64,000 nucleotides of DNA from Apostichopus japonicus. Its lineage: Eukaryota > Echinodermata > Holothuroidea > Aspidochirotida > Stichopodidae. The stretch lies in contig NC_092576.1 of the NCBI RefSeq assembly GCF_037975245.1, positions 20,461,611-20,525,610 on the forward strand. The letters are read 5' to 3'. Both the position numbers and the translations under genes were made by a program. Below the pieces are notes generated by a model. The model was given only the letters and a program-made list of their open reading frames with translations, did no database searches and was not told the origin of the DNA. Below are positions 33,601 through 61,817 of the stretch, piece after piece. Within the stretch, counting starts at the first letter, position 1. Every line of letters starts with the position of its first letter.

Positions 33601-36600
33601 TTGAAGGGTCTGGGGTACTATATTAGGGTCTTGGGGAATGTATTAGAGCATGTGAAGGGTCTGGGGTACTGTATTACGGTCTGGGGTACTGTATTACAGC
33701 AAGTGGAGGGTGTGGGGTAATATATTAGAACATCGAAGGGTCTTGGTAATGTATTTTGAACAGTTTGTTTCTATTTTTTCTCTAACCAAGCAGTATCAGC
33801 ACAGGAAAGATTTGCAAGCTCAATTTACAAAATGCATTTTTTTCTTTAATCTTGAAGCAAACGATCATGACCCGCTTAGCTTTCAGCAATAATTTTTTAT
33901 GATATCGACTGCTTATTAATACATTTTTATTCCCGCACAAGTTATGGCCGTGTTTTTTTTTTCTTCACACAGAGATATGGTGATATAGACGCAATCTTTT
34001 GCGCCCTTTGTTACGGAAACGAAATTGTTCAACAACCTTATTACTACCAAAATCTTAGTGTTACCCTCTTGAATGACACCATTACATTCATCCGAAACAA
34101 CAAAGACAGGTCATTCTTCTTCTTCTATTCTGCAACACATAACCACGTACCAATGTACGCCTCCAAATCATTTGAAGGCTCTTCTATGAGAGGTAAGGCT
34201 TTATTCATTTCATCCTAAGATGGCAATACTCTACGCTACATCCACAAGTTTTTTTAAGAGGGGAATTCATAAGAGATTAGGAAATTACAGCTTATTCAAA
34301 ATTCTGCTGCCCGCTTTGTAACTGAGACAAAGAAATTCGAGCACATAACCCCCATACTAAAAGATCTCCATTGGCTCCCCGTCCAGCAGCGCACCAAGTT
34401 TAAAATTCTCCACGGCGTGGCTCCGGTCAATACGTATACCTGGAGGAGCTTCTGAGTCGACGTGTTCCTAGTCGAAGTTTGCGAAGTAATTCAAATGGGA
34501 AACTCTGTCTTAATCAACCACTTTCATGCAATCGTTTTTATGGTGAGCGAGCTTTTTCGATCTGTGCACCACGCTTATGGAGCACTCTACCACTCTTACT
34601 TGTTTTAACGGACGATTTTAATGGTTTAAATCTAAACTTAAGACTCATCTTTTTGAAGAATATTTTTAATCAGGATTGTTTTATAGAATATTATTATCAT
34701 ATTTAAAGCATTCTTAACCTTTTGTCATAGAGTTTATTTTGCGAACTTTTTACTGAAAATTTCATGATTTTATTGTTTGTAATCTACTAGTTTTATGTTG
34801 TGAGACGCGTTGAGATGTTTTTACATGTAATGCGCCTTTTAATTCCATAGCAACCGCATTGGTTGGACAAAATCGCCGTATACGGGTCGGGTCGTATGCA
34901 TATAATGTTTTGCCTATGTGCGATTAAGTGTACACCACATGTACACTTTGCACGTACGTAGATAGTGCAGTGCGGTATTTACCACAGCAGAGTACCGTCG
35001 CCCTTGTCAGCATAACCATCAATAACTGAACATTTTTGCAGAATATTGCTTTCGATTTTACAAGAGTTGAACCATATGGTAGATTAGTTTGACTTTAATG
35101 CATTCTAACACATATATTAAAGCATTTCAATACTTATTTAATTATACAAACTGGAAACGAAAAACCAAGAACAGGGTCACATGATCTTTTTTGCATATCA
35201 ATTAGCTATTAGATAGCGATATGTCACCTAATTTTCGTAACAAAAAAACAGGCGAGTTCGATAAAACTACTGAACGAAAATGTTGTGAAGCCGAGACAAA
35301 AAAACGTTTGCCCCAAGTCGATCGCATTCGTTTTGACCATTAAATGGTGTTGTGAGTAGGAGAATAACATAAGATTTCGTTGGTATGAGGTATTCTCCAT
35401 TGACAAATGACATTATCTTGTAATACAACCCCTCAGTCCGATGAGAAAACTTAATAAACGTTTATGTATTTAGCGTTGCTGGATAGGTAACTCTGGCCGG
35501 CGCCCCAAAGTAAAATATAAATTCTGGAGAGAGTCGATCAGAAATCACACATTGAACCACGTACTCACTAGTACGGAATAGCAAATGCGACGTTCTCGTA
35601 CTGAAATACAAATCCAAAAAGCAGACCAGTAATGGTGTATTCTAAGGCATTTTAGACAGTTTCCTTCTTTATTTATTTATTTGTTTTTTGGTGTGGGGCT
35701 TGAAAAAGTGAAGGTTATGTATACCCATACCCTGAATTCGTTGCTGACGCCGTGATCTTTAACGCCTGACGGGCGCCTAAATAAGCGTGACATCAGGCAT
35801 ATTTAACATACGCGTAAAAGAGCGTATGTAAAGTATGGGTCGGCTACCTAGTTATATATCTGAGTACATACAAAAACGTGCATTAATTTATCCAGCACAA
35901 AATTGCCTTATTTCTACATGATACCGTAGTAATGCAACTGGGGCCCATGGGGCACGTGCCCCCCCCCCCTCCCACTTTTCCTCAGGTTAAAAATGTGCCC
36001 TTTTTCTACATAAAAATTGAGGTGTCTCAAGTTAGCAAGAGGCCAGGGAACCAGAATGAACACTCGTGAAGGGCCGTTTCCGGCCATCTGAGGGGTTGTA
36101 AAACCAATAATTTTCTTTGCAAATCCTGGCTACGCCCCTGACTTTTAATGAATTTCTGTGGGTCAAACTCAAAGCTATTTCAAATGGAAAAAATTGTTAA
36201 GATAATTCGGAAGATTCCTACATTAGCAACTAGCATGATTTCACCTCATTTTGTCTCAAAAGAAGACTTGTTCCTTGTTTCCCAATTTGCACATAGCTAT
36301 TGCAGTGCTAGTATGCATATTTTCCTTGAAAAGGGGGGGTGGCGTTGATGGAGTGATGTGTATACGCAAATAAGATAATACAATAAGAGTTATAAAGGGT
36401 ACTAAATATAAGGTTGCATCAGTCCAATCGAATTTCTGCAAAGTGCCCTTTGATGTCAGTGCCCCCCCCCCCCCAGATTAAAGTGCTTCCGCCGCCCTTG
36501 GTACATTAGCATAATATACACATCCCTCCTATACACTCGTTAAGTCTATACATAGTAGTAGTAGTCTACGGGTGTAAGTGTAGACATACTGTGGAGTAAG

Positions 36601-39019
36601 AGTATGGTATGCAGAAGGGATCGGAGTATTATTCGACTCCTTGTTGCAATTGTCAGTTTTGTAAGTACTAATTACGTATATTTGTACAAAGCAAGTAAGT
36701 GTACTAAATGACCAACATGCGTACTATTTAAAACCATTGTAAGGGCACTTACTAAGAAGCACTTTAGTACTACTCGAGAACCAAGTACTTTCCCAGCACT
36801 ACATGACTGTAATATAGTATCTTTTGTTCTAACGGACTCGCACTCGGACTCGGATCTGATTCGGATCCAAAGGACTTGCTCTTGGGATCCCGTGGTGCGG
36901 ATCTCGCTGTTAAGTTTAAGGTTATCTGTTCTCTGGTTTCAGGTCCTTATGGCGATGGTATGAATGAGCTGGCCTGGGTAGTATCTAGCATCGTTCAGGA
37001 AGTTCGCAATCAAGATATCGAAGACAATACACTCATTGTCTTCACGTCCGACAACGGACCTCAGCTGGAATACTGCGAGGAAGGAGGTGATCCAGGAATC
37101 TTTCGAGGTTTGTTCTTATTCATTGCAACTTACAAAGCTGTTTGTATTTGATACAGCTTTGAAGGTACTTTACATCTTTAAATCACATCCAAATTTTATA
37201 TTTAAGAACCTGATGAAATATCACAAAACTGTAGCACCTCCGTAAGATCGAGCTAGACTAATCTTCCACATGAGGTGTACTTGCAATGTGACGTCATGAT
37301 AGCGTTTTAGTATATGGAACACTTCAATGGGTTTTTTGGGTCTGCAGAATAGATACTACCGGCCATCATGTACTGAGTGTTAGAAAACAACACTTTGTGA
37401 GGTTTTTGTTGAAGACTTTAGCAAGCACAGCACTATAATTACACTAATGATTACATTATCTTCAACATAGTAGATACATGTGCAACACGGATAAACAGCT
37501 GATTTTGGGCAATTGGCTCGGTAACTCGCCATCAAAATACCTAAATTTGTTGGTTTCAATTTCTACATTGTTGGCTATACAACATTTTTCAAATGGTTGA
37601 GATTCTGCAGCGTACTGCAGCATACTGCAGCGTACTGCAGCGTACTGCAGCGTATTGCAGCGTAATGTTTGTTATTGGTATCGGCTGATCTGTGTTTCGG
37701 TTTGTTGACGATAACCTTCGGCCATAATAACATTATGGTTCATGTGTTCATGTAATAAGATTTCTTTCAGCAGCAGTCAGCCAAACGCGGCTTTCAAAAG
37801 ACACAATTGCAAGGTATTGACATTGAACCGTTGTAGCAATTGAGCAGAAAGGCATGTTTGAATGTAGAGATAAATTGTGCACACCAAATACAAAACGTAA
37901 AAAGCGCATTTCAGTATAATAGAAATGAGTATCACTGAGAAGAAAACTGATAACTGCTGGTGGAGACTGAAATGAGATTCTCCCAAAGATACTGCATCTG
38001 ACCTCCGTTGACATATTTAGCGATATTAGTTTATTGGGGACAAGGTCTACTCGTATAACTTAAAGGAGGGTAAACCTAGTCAACCCAGTATTGAATATAT
38101 TTGGAAATTATTGGAAAATAACTAATGCAGTTATATTTTTTGTTATTAATTTTGATGGGAAATGGAATTCAGTTATGAAACGTTACCATTTAGTTTATGT
38201 CATAATTATAACATTGTGAAAAGTAGTTCCAATCAGTCATTTGTTACACAATTCAAACTCCATAGTAGATACAACAAGAAATATATTTGCGTGAATTTAG
38301 TAAATTCATAAGACGGATCAGTAACTTTAAAGAAAACACTTCCCAACTAAGTTTGTAATTGAACTCAATTACAATTAAAGTGAATGTTGTTTCTCCTAGG
38401 AGGAAAGACCAACTCTTTCGAGGGAGGTTACCGTGTTCCACTGATATCATACTGGCCAGGTGTAATAGAACCAGGTGTGTCTCATGAAATATTCAGCGCC
38501 CTGGACTTACTTCCGACATTCATTGACCTGGCTGGAGGACATCTAGCCGATGATAGAGAATATGACGGAATGAATAATGTCAACGCTCTCCTTGGGAAGG
38601 GACCATCATCACGTGACTTTGTCATGTTTTATAATCGGGATGTTCTATTCGCAGTACGATTTGGTGATTACAAGGTTCATTTCTTTACCCAGGATGACCG
38701 ACCTTCTCAATATTTTGGACGTCTTTGCCAACCTTTTGTCTATCCAATGACTATATTTTTCTATTGCGACGAAAAAGATGTCTCTCTGGAGTGCGTACAT
38801 TACCACGACCCTCCTCTGATATTCAACTTACAGGCTGATCCGACGGAATCATATATGTTGGATGCCAGCCTGTACACGGAACTTCTAGATAGAATACAGA
38901 ACCTGGTAAAGAATCATGAACGGACCATTGTCAGAGCTCCACCTCTCATGGATGAGAACAGTGATGACACAACGCCATGCTGTAATATAATGGAAGAATG
39001 CATTTGTAATTGGCCATAG
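30400..39019 (+). CDS. Secreted arylsulfatase, complete six-exon gene (501 aa)
   Basis: The exons are 30400-30634, 31333-31485, 33310-33422, 33973-34192, 36943-37107 and 38400-39019. They sum to 1506 nt with consistent phases (1,1,0,1,1). The protein starts with a hydrophobic signal peptide (about residues 1-18), then [14 protein letters not shown] (metal-binding Asp29/Asp30). The sulfatase signature [11 protein letters not shown] holds Cys69, expected to become formylglycine, and Arg73. GKWHLG supplies Lys126/His128, HNHVPM supplies His225, SDNG supplies Asp277/Asn278 and [12 protein letters not shown] supplies Lys298. All active-site classes of the arylsulfatase A/B/GALNS group are therefore present, and the length is typical (about 500 aa). 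It should hydrolyse sulfate esters in the secretory pathway, matrix or gut; the substrate cannot be told. A candidate AATAAA lies at 39413-39418. Confidence 0.93.
31333..31485 (+). CDS. Arylsulfatase exon 2
   Basis: The acceptor is ttctactatcag and the donor CTTG|GTAAAT; 153 nt, phase 1-1. It encodes [10 protein letters not shown] through to [11 protein letters not shown], the second sulfatase signature. Confidence 0.93.
31486..33309 (+). other. Arylsulfatase intron 2, largely triplet-repeat array
   Basis: The repeat occupies about 31640-33015 and is listed separately; the remainder is unique. Confidence 0.8.
31640..33015. repeat. TTG/CTG-rich array with 112-bp units and a 363-bp higher-order period
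   Basis: Interrupted ttg, ctg and tac triplets organised into units beginning cttgttgttgatactgttgt. Equivalent points recur at 31821/32184/32547 and 31873/32236/32599, giving a 363-bp higher-order repeat. 363 is a multiple of 3, which explains the many overlapping Leu/Val/Cys frames; none is a gene. Confidence 0.95.
33310..33422 (+). CDS. Arylsulfatase exon 3
   Basis: The acceptor is ccttctttgcag; 113 nt, phase 1 in and phase 0 out. It encodes [20 protein letters not shown] and [17 protein letters not shown], matching the GFD-x-x-G-x-x-L-P-F region of arylsulfatases. The donor GGG|GTATTG is chosen because it alone gives phase 0 for exon 4. The donor region is repeated downstream as a minisatellite. 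Confidence 0.85.
33411..33755. repeat. Minisatellite starting at the exon 3 donor
   Basis: Irregular units of gtgaagggtctggggtattg tattag with deletions and gggtctggggta/gggtgtggggtaat variants, about 10-15 partial copies. The first unit overlaps the last 12 nt of exon 3 and its donor, so later copies carry look-alike donors (gggGTATTG, gggGTACTG). Confidence 0.9.
33973..34192 (+). CDS. Arylsulfatase exon 4
   Basis: The acceptor is gtttttttttttcttcacacag and the donor AGAG|GTAAGG; 220 nt, phase 0 in and 1 out. Only the phase-0 frame is open. It encodes [33 protein letters not shown] and FEGSSMRG, the third catalytic region (His in HNHVPM). Confidence 0.92.
34285..34850 (+). pseudogene. 5'-truncated CR1/L2-type non-LTR retrotransposon fragment
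   Basis: Inside sulfatase intron 4. One frame reads [20 protein letters not shown], then [20 protein letters not shown]. After a frameshift or deletion a second frame reads [16 protein letters not shown], then [19 protein letters not shown]. This is the conserved C-terminal part following the reverse transcriptase in CR1/L2-like elements. The 5' part (endonuclease, RT) is missing and the frame is broken, so it is dead. Orientation is the same as the host gene. Confidence 0.85.
34851..36942 (+). other. Rest of arylsulfatase intron 4, with dispersed-repeat fragments
   Basis: Around 35935-36135 and 36460-36500 are C-run passages (gggcacgtgccccccccc, tggctacgcccctgac, cttccgccgcccttgg) typical of old dispersed repeats. 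They are separated by about 320 bp of AT-rich sequence, so they may be two parts of one element. No gene seen. Confidence 0.45.
36943..37107 (+). CDS. Arylsulfatase exon 5
   Basis: The acceptor is tgttctctggtttcag and the donor TCGAG|GTTTGT; 165 nt, phase 1-1. It encodes [31 protein letters not shown] and GGDPGIFRG, including the Asp-Asn metal ligands. A diverged copy lies at 39805-39969. Confidence 0.93.
37108..38399 (+). other. Arylsulfatase intron 5
   Basis: Contains six copies of a 10-bp ctgcagcgta repeat at 37605-37664; otherwise unique AT-rich DNA. Confidence 0.5.
37605..37664. repeat. 10-bp ctgcagcgta tandem repeat, 6 copies
   Basis: Six nearly perfect head-to-tail copies, each with a PstI-type CTGCAG (the last TTGCAG). 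Confidence 0.95.
38400..39019 (+). CDS. Arylsulfatase exon 6 (C-terminal domain, stop)
   Basis: The acceptor is gttgtttctcctag, phase 1; 620 nt to TAG. It begins [20 protein letters not shown] with the active-site Lys. The rest is the usual C-terminal region ([25 protein letters not shown]) ending with a Cys-rich [13 protein letters not shown]. Confidence 0.93.
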
Positions 39020-39804
39020 TGAATAGAAACAAAATATTCAACTGAAGCTAATATCATGGCTTAAGACATTCTTAGTAGGAATATAATCTCAGTGAGTGTA
39101 ATGTTGGTAGATAGTCTATAATACTTGAATCAATACACCAATTGGACTTCACAGGCATGTGTATTTCCTAGGACTGGGCGCCCCCAGTGAAGTAAACGTC
39201 TTCTACAAATGGTTTTTGTCGCTCTTTTGCACTGCTTCAAATCTATAGAACGTGCATCTTTTGCTTCCCATTCCCTCTTTCATATTTGAGCATTTCTCAC
39301 CTCTTCCCCCTCCCCTCACCCCCTCCCCAATATGGTTTCTGCATGTTTTCTATCCTGAAGGAGCTGTGCTTGATATATAAAAGTTTCAAATAATCAAAAG
39401 TGGGCACCCCGAAATAAAGGAAATCATACTCTAATCAAACCTTGCAATGAAAATAGTAAAATAACATCGATTAATTACAGTTGTGGCAGCTTTGATATTA
39501 CAATGACATATATATACATAAACTATTGATTACTAAATATTACCGTTTATTTAGAGAATATTATTTTTCGTACTACTGAAGCTCGATATACATTGAAACT
39601 TAGCAAACTAATCCCTAGTAATAGTTGATGAAGTCAGGACACAGGTCCGGGGTGTAGTTTGGAAATAATTGGCTGAGTGATGGTAACATCAACATAGAAA
39701 ATAGGAAAGAGAGGATAAATGTTAATAGGAATTGATTGATTTTCTTATCACAATTGGTTGAGGAGTACTTGGAGTTTTTGCTATTGTGCTTACCTCTATT
39801 TAAA
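39020..39804. other. Arylsulfatase 3' UTR and downstream DNA
   Basis: AATAAA at 39413-39418 is the best poly(A) signal candidate. The 90-aa minus frame at 39615-39887 overlaps the orphan exon copy antisense and is not a gene. Confidence 0.45.
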
Positions 39805-39969
39805 GTTCTTATGGGGATGGTATAAATGAACTCAGCTTGGAGGTACAGAGCATCGTTGATGGAGTTCGCGCCCAAGGAATCGAACATAACACACTAATCG
39901 TATTCATGTCCGACAACGGTCCACAGCTGGAGTATTACATCGAAGGAGGCGATCCGGGAATCCTTCGAG
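39805..39969 (+). pseudogene. Orphan duplicate of arylsulfatase exon 5
   Basis: Exactly 165 nt like exon 5, open throughout, reading [29 protein letters not shown] and GGDPGILRG. A donor-like GAG|GTACTT is kept. At the 5' edge the expected cag|GT has become aaa|GT, so the acceptor in register is lost; the nearest AG shifts the frame by one base. No copies of exons 1-4 or 6 follow within the next 2 kb. It is best read as a relic of a tandem sulfatase copy or a single-exon duplication. Confidence 0.8.
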
Positions 39970-40865
39970 GTACTTAGTTACTGACTGATATTGGGTCTGT
40001 GAAATAGTTTAGCCGTTTTGATGCGGGGATTCAGTAAAATACTGAATCTATGTCTCCTTTCTCGGGGGGAGGGGGGGGGGGGGGTTCGTTCGTTGTCAAT
40101 AACAGTGAAGTGAGTAATTTATCAATGTTCAACAAAGGTTGCGTGGTAGCATTTCATTAAGGTTGATAGTTTACGAAAGTGGAACAGTGTGGACAATTCG
40201 CTGCTGCTTAGGTGATACATCACATGGGACAATTCCTCTGACCTTTGACCTCTGAAAAGTACAGATCATATCACGATGAGTGATCGTGATTAATATCAAA
40301 TTTGGTTATTGAGGTCAAACAGTTTATTGTTTACTTCAAAGGCAAACACCATATAATTAATAGCTTCATTTAATTACACACCGAATTTGTCACTTTCCAA
40401 AATCGCAGACATATAAGTTTCCAATTAGCAGTACTTTCCCAAAGTAAACTTGCAATGCAACTTTATCATCATCATATATAGATTTTGAACCAGAAGGGAT
40501 GAAAGTGAACCGAAGTGTTGTTGCAACATGAGGTCAGCTATCGCTGTGTGATCTTCCTCATTTCATTAACTAGTTTCTAAAATGTCATAAACTACCTCCA
40601 ATCATTCGAGTTTTCCACAACCATGCAGTAACATAGTCCGTATTGTTAAACATCCAAGCATAAAACCGATGATGAAAACTTCAAAAACACATTATTGTAT
40701 AGTGGTTTATACATAACATGAAGAAAGAGATGGATTTACCCTTGTATAGTGAAGTGATGCCCCCCCCCCCCACTCTGAGTCGGACTCAGAGTGCACTGAT
40801 CTACGTGTGAAACTAAACGTTATATCTGTATGTGAATCTCGGTGATTTGAAATCAAGAAGTCGAG
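39970..40865. other. Unique intergenic DNA
   Basis: G-run at 40066-40084 and a C-run at 40760; no gene or exon found. Confidence 0.4.
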
Positions 40866-40885
40866 ATGGTAAATGACGGATACAA

Positions 40886-41141
40886 TGAGAGTACACTACC
40901 CAACCCACCATTAGCCCTTCCCATATCAACCCATCTACTTTACGATGAGAGTACACTACCCAACCCACCATTAGCCCTTCCCGTATCGACCCATGTACTC
41001 TACGATGAGAGTACACTACCCAACCCACCATTATCCCTTCCCATATCGACCCATCTACTTTACGATGATAGTACACTACCCAACCCACCATTATCCCTTC
41101 CCGTATCAACCCATGTACTCTACGATGAGAGTACACTACCC
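40886..41141. repeat. 60-bp tandem repeat, about 4.3 copies
   Basis: The unit begins gatgagagtacactacccaa and continues cccaccattagcccttccca tatcaacccatctactttac. Copies start near 40886, 40946, 41006, 41066 and 41126 (partial). Because 60 is a multiple of 3, long frames exist on both strands; they are artefacts. Confidence 0.95.
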
Positions 41142-41707
41142 ACACGTAATTATTTCTTCACTTCAATTAAACACTTTGTGAAGTACATTATATTTCTCAG
41201 AGTAGTTATGCTTTACTTCACTTAAAAACTGGAATAAATAACAAATAAAACCAATGATTAAAAACACGGCTGTTGTCGTTGTATTGTTACTTTTTTAATG
41301 TTAATGAGATTGAAGACATATCATCCAGTCTTACACGTTATCCTTTACCACATTTTGATTCTGTAATATCCTTTAAAGCAGAAAACATTGTCTTCCTCTG
41401 TCACTGAACGAGAGCAAACTTTGTGGGAAGTTGCGCAGACATTAGAAATTTATAAGGCAAGGCATAATCAACGATCTAGAACGATCGTATAGTAACATCG
41501 CCTACAGCATTTGACATTTACCATAGTGATTAATTAAACAGGAGTCATTACTTAACTTGCGATATCAATCTTAAAACGACACAAAGAAGAAGGAAGACGA
41601 AACAAGATGATGAAGCAGATGTATCCCAACATCTACCTTAACTTTATCCCGACCCGGAAAGTGAATCCCGACACCAAACTTCAAATTTTGAGAATTTCTC
41701 TCGCTCC
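41142..41707. other. Region downstream of the minus-strand gene
   Basis: AT-rich sequence, expected to hold the 3' UTR of the minus-strand gene; no clear poly(A) signal picked out. Confidence 0.35.
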
Positions 41708-58987
<17,280 letters not shown>

Positions 58988-59022
58988 CTGTTGAAGAAGC
59001 ATGGACATCGAATGTATATATA

Positions 59023-59024
59023 TG

Positions 59025-59079
<55 letters not shown>

Positions 59080-59080
59080 G
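59023..59080. repeat. (TA)n microsatellite at the element's left edge
   Basis: TA run directly abutting the left end of the candidate transposon, matching the TA run at its right edge (from 63831). Confidence 0.95.
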
Positions 59081-59399
59081 TATACTCTCTTAAAATGAGA
59101 GACTGAAATTTCAGTCTAATCGACTGAAATTTCAGTCTAATGATGGATGGGATAAGGGATCAGACTACTTAGACTGAATTTCAGTCTGAAATGTAAAGAC
59201 TGAAGGTCAGTCTTAATTAGACTGAGTACTCTGCAGTCTAATAGACTGAAAATCAAACCACTTTAGACTGAACAGTCAGCAGTTTAGACTGATTTATTGC
59301 AGCACCAGTCTTAATTAGATTGAATATGCTCAGTCTATTAGACTGAAATCAGACTGAACAGTCGGTCCTTTAGACTGAATTATTACACATCACAGCTAT

Positions 59400-61817
59400 A
59401 CTGTCAATCTTATAAACTTCAAATCCTGGATTGAACAAGCTTTTCTATTGATCCTCCGTGTTAGCTTGGTGCTGGAATTCTTCAATATAGATGCATTTAA
59501 GGCCATCATCAAAGACAACATTCAATGATCTGTTAATGCAGGGGAATTTACTGAAAGGTGCTACTTCATTGAGTGACTTCGCCTTCACATCCAATCATGT
59601 TAGGCTATAAAGACCAGAAAATCGTTGTGACAGTCACACACAAAGTACATTAAAAATGGTATTCCATCAAGAAATATAATTGTCAATATCCACCGAACAG
59701 TAATTTTATTTCCACTAACTCACTAATATATTCTTATAGAATTTTCGTTATCATATTAAAAAAAAAACAGAAATCAAAACTACAATATTCTGAGGGATGT
59801 TCAACACAACATGTTATCTTTCCAACAAACGTTCAAATTAAAAAGATGCTTTACATAACAGTGACATATTTTCAGTTCAATATTAATCTGTCAAATTTCT
59901 GCTTGAATTGGGCCATCTAAAATGTTCTTTAATTTTTTTGAAAAAGGATTAGGTGAGCTGAGAACAGATCAGTGGTGTCGCCAATGGGTGGCCTGGGGAA
60001 CCCCTCCCCCAAGAGGGAATTCACAAATAGACATAACACCAACCAAAATTCATATGTCTGGCAACACCACTGCAACAGAAAGCACTTTAAATTCTTTGTA
60101 TATTACCACCAGGTGGTAATACCCTGGAATTCATTGACAACACAGCTGTAAATTGAGTCGTTATATACCCAGCTGATCCCATCTCCCGATCTCACTGAAC
60201 TTTAACTTTTCCGCTGTAAAGGATATAGTAACTATACGATCCTACCTTTACAAAAGGGATAGGATGGAAACACGACGATAGTACAATGGATCTGGTACAT
60301 TGCCTTTTTTTCCAGTTGTAAATCATTAATGTATAGTAGCAACAATTTCTTAGAATGATTTCAAAATGGGGAAAACATATGACAAATTTTTAGAAGGTTA
60401 TTTATAAAATATTAGGAATGGTTAAACTATATATCAGTGCCGTCAACATTTAAATACTTTGTTTCAATGATATAGATTGGCGATTGCTGAAAGTCATTAT
60501 CCAGCACACACAAAACAACATATTACAAGCAGTGAACAGAATGGCACTAACTTCATAATGGCTATTAGATAAACATGAATTATTATATACTGCATTCACA
60601 ATTTCATGATATGGCATTCATATAAAGCAAATTTGTATGCAAAAACAGCACATGTGACTATTATACCACCCTCAATTATTTCTTAACTTTCTGATAGTAA
60701 TCATGTATAGTGATTATGATTGGGAATTCAATCAAACTTTGAAGTTTTGTAAATTATCTGACGTGAATCATTTAATGTCGGGCTCAAGCTGCAAAAAAAA
60801 TGTGACTCAAAGTCGACTAAAAGATAATGAGGAAAGGATATTCTCAAATGGAATTTTCTACAGTTACTGAATTTATAATAATCAGGTTACTTGCTTTTCA
60901 TTGCACAAGTTATGGAATATTGTGCATAATAAATAATATTACCTTAATTAATTGCTTAATTAAATAAACCTTCAACATAGTGAGTGCAGTGAAATGTGGG
61001 AACATTAAAGTAAACATTAAAATAACATGCTCGAAAAATCATACAACAAAGTTTTTTTGGCAACTAGGTGTTTGTTTAATTACATTCATAATTAGATCAG
61101 TATCATTAAAAAACATTTTGGACAACCAAAAATCAATGAAATATTTATTTCTGGAGCCCTATTCATATAAAACTGTTGGTAAACTCTGGGTAATCAATTT
61201 ATCATTTTAGGGTATGTGTTAGTTACTCCTTAAAGGTATTGAAGACTTGTCCCAAACAGCATGCAGCCATCTGAAAAAGTTAACTTTCTATTGCTTGCAA
61301 GTGATGTTTGTTCGTGTCGCTAACAAAGACAGACAGTAATGAAACGTGATACCTTGATATCTTTAGCTGGACCTGAGATGTTCATCGCTGTATCGTTTAT
61401 ACACTGTGATGTGGGTATTGACCGCAGCTGTATGTACTGACTGTACACTAGTGTCTAATTACCGACGGTAGCAAGCTGTGTTTGTATTTTCTGGGATCCA
61501 TGGCAGTGTCTAACACTTCTGTCACACCTCATTTGAAACTAGGTCAGATTACCGGCATTAGACTTTCTTTTTGCGCGAGTCTTCACACCCTTTTAAAGTT
61601 ACTCCACGCTGACAGACGGGGTTCCGGCCTACAGAGCAATAAAATGTAACATTCACTCCTTGAAATTACTCCATGCTGACTGCCCTTATTGATGTGGCAA
61701 GGATACGAACTAGAGACTTCACTTCTGTTGGTTGCAAAATTCCATACACCATGGAAGCATGGAACTCACAAAACTAGTGTTGTAGAGGGGGTCTATAGTC
61801 TATGTTAAATGTATGTT
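59400..61817. other. Interior of the candidate transposon, no recognised gene
   Basis: AT-rich sequence; short frames such as 59922-60119 and 60980-61210 have no recognisable content. A tRNA-like stretch with a degenerate B box occurs near 61690-61720 (minus). Confidence 0.35.

Noticed and set aside
39615-39887. 90-aa minus frame
   Set aside because: Antisense to the duplicated sulfatase exon, which has clear homology on the plus strand.
40813-41225. Two long frames on opposite strands (Pro/Thr-rich and Gly/Val/Trp-rich)
   Set aside because: Caused by the 60-bp tandem repeat, which is a multiple of 3.
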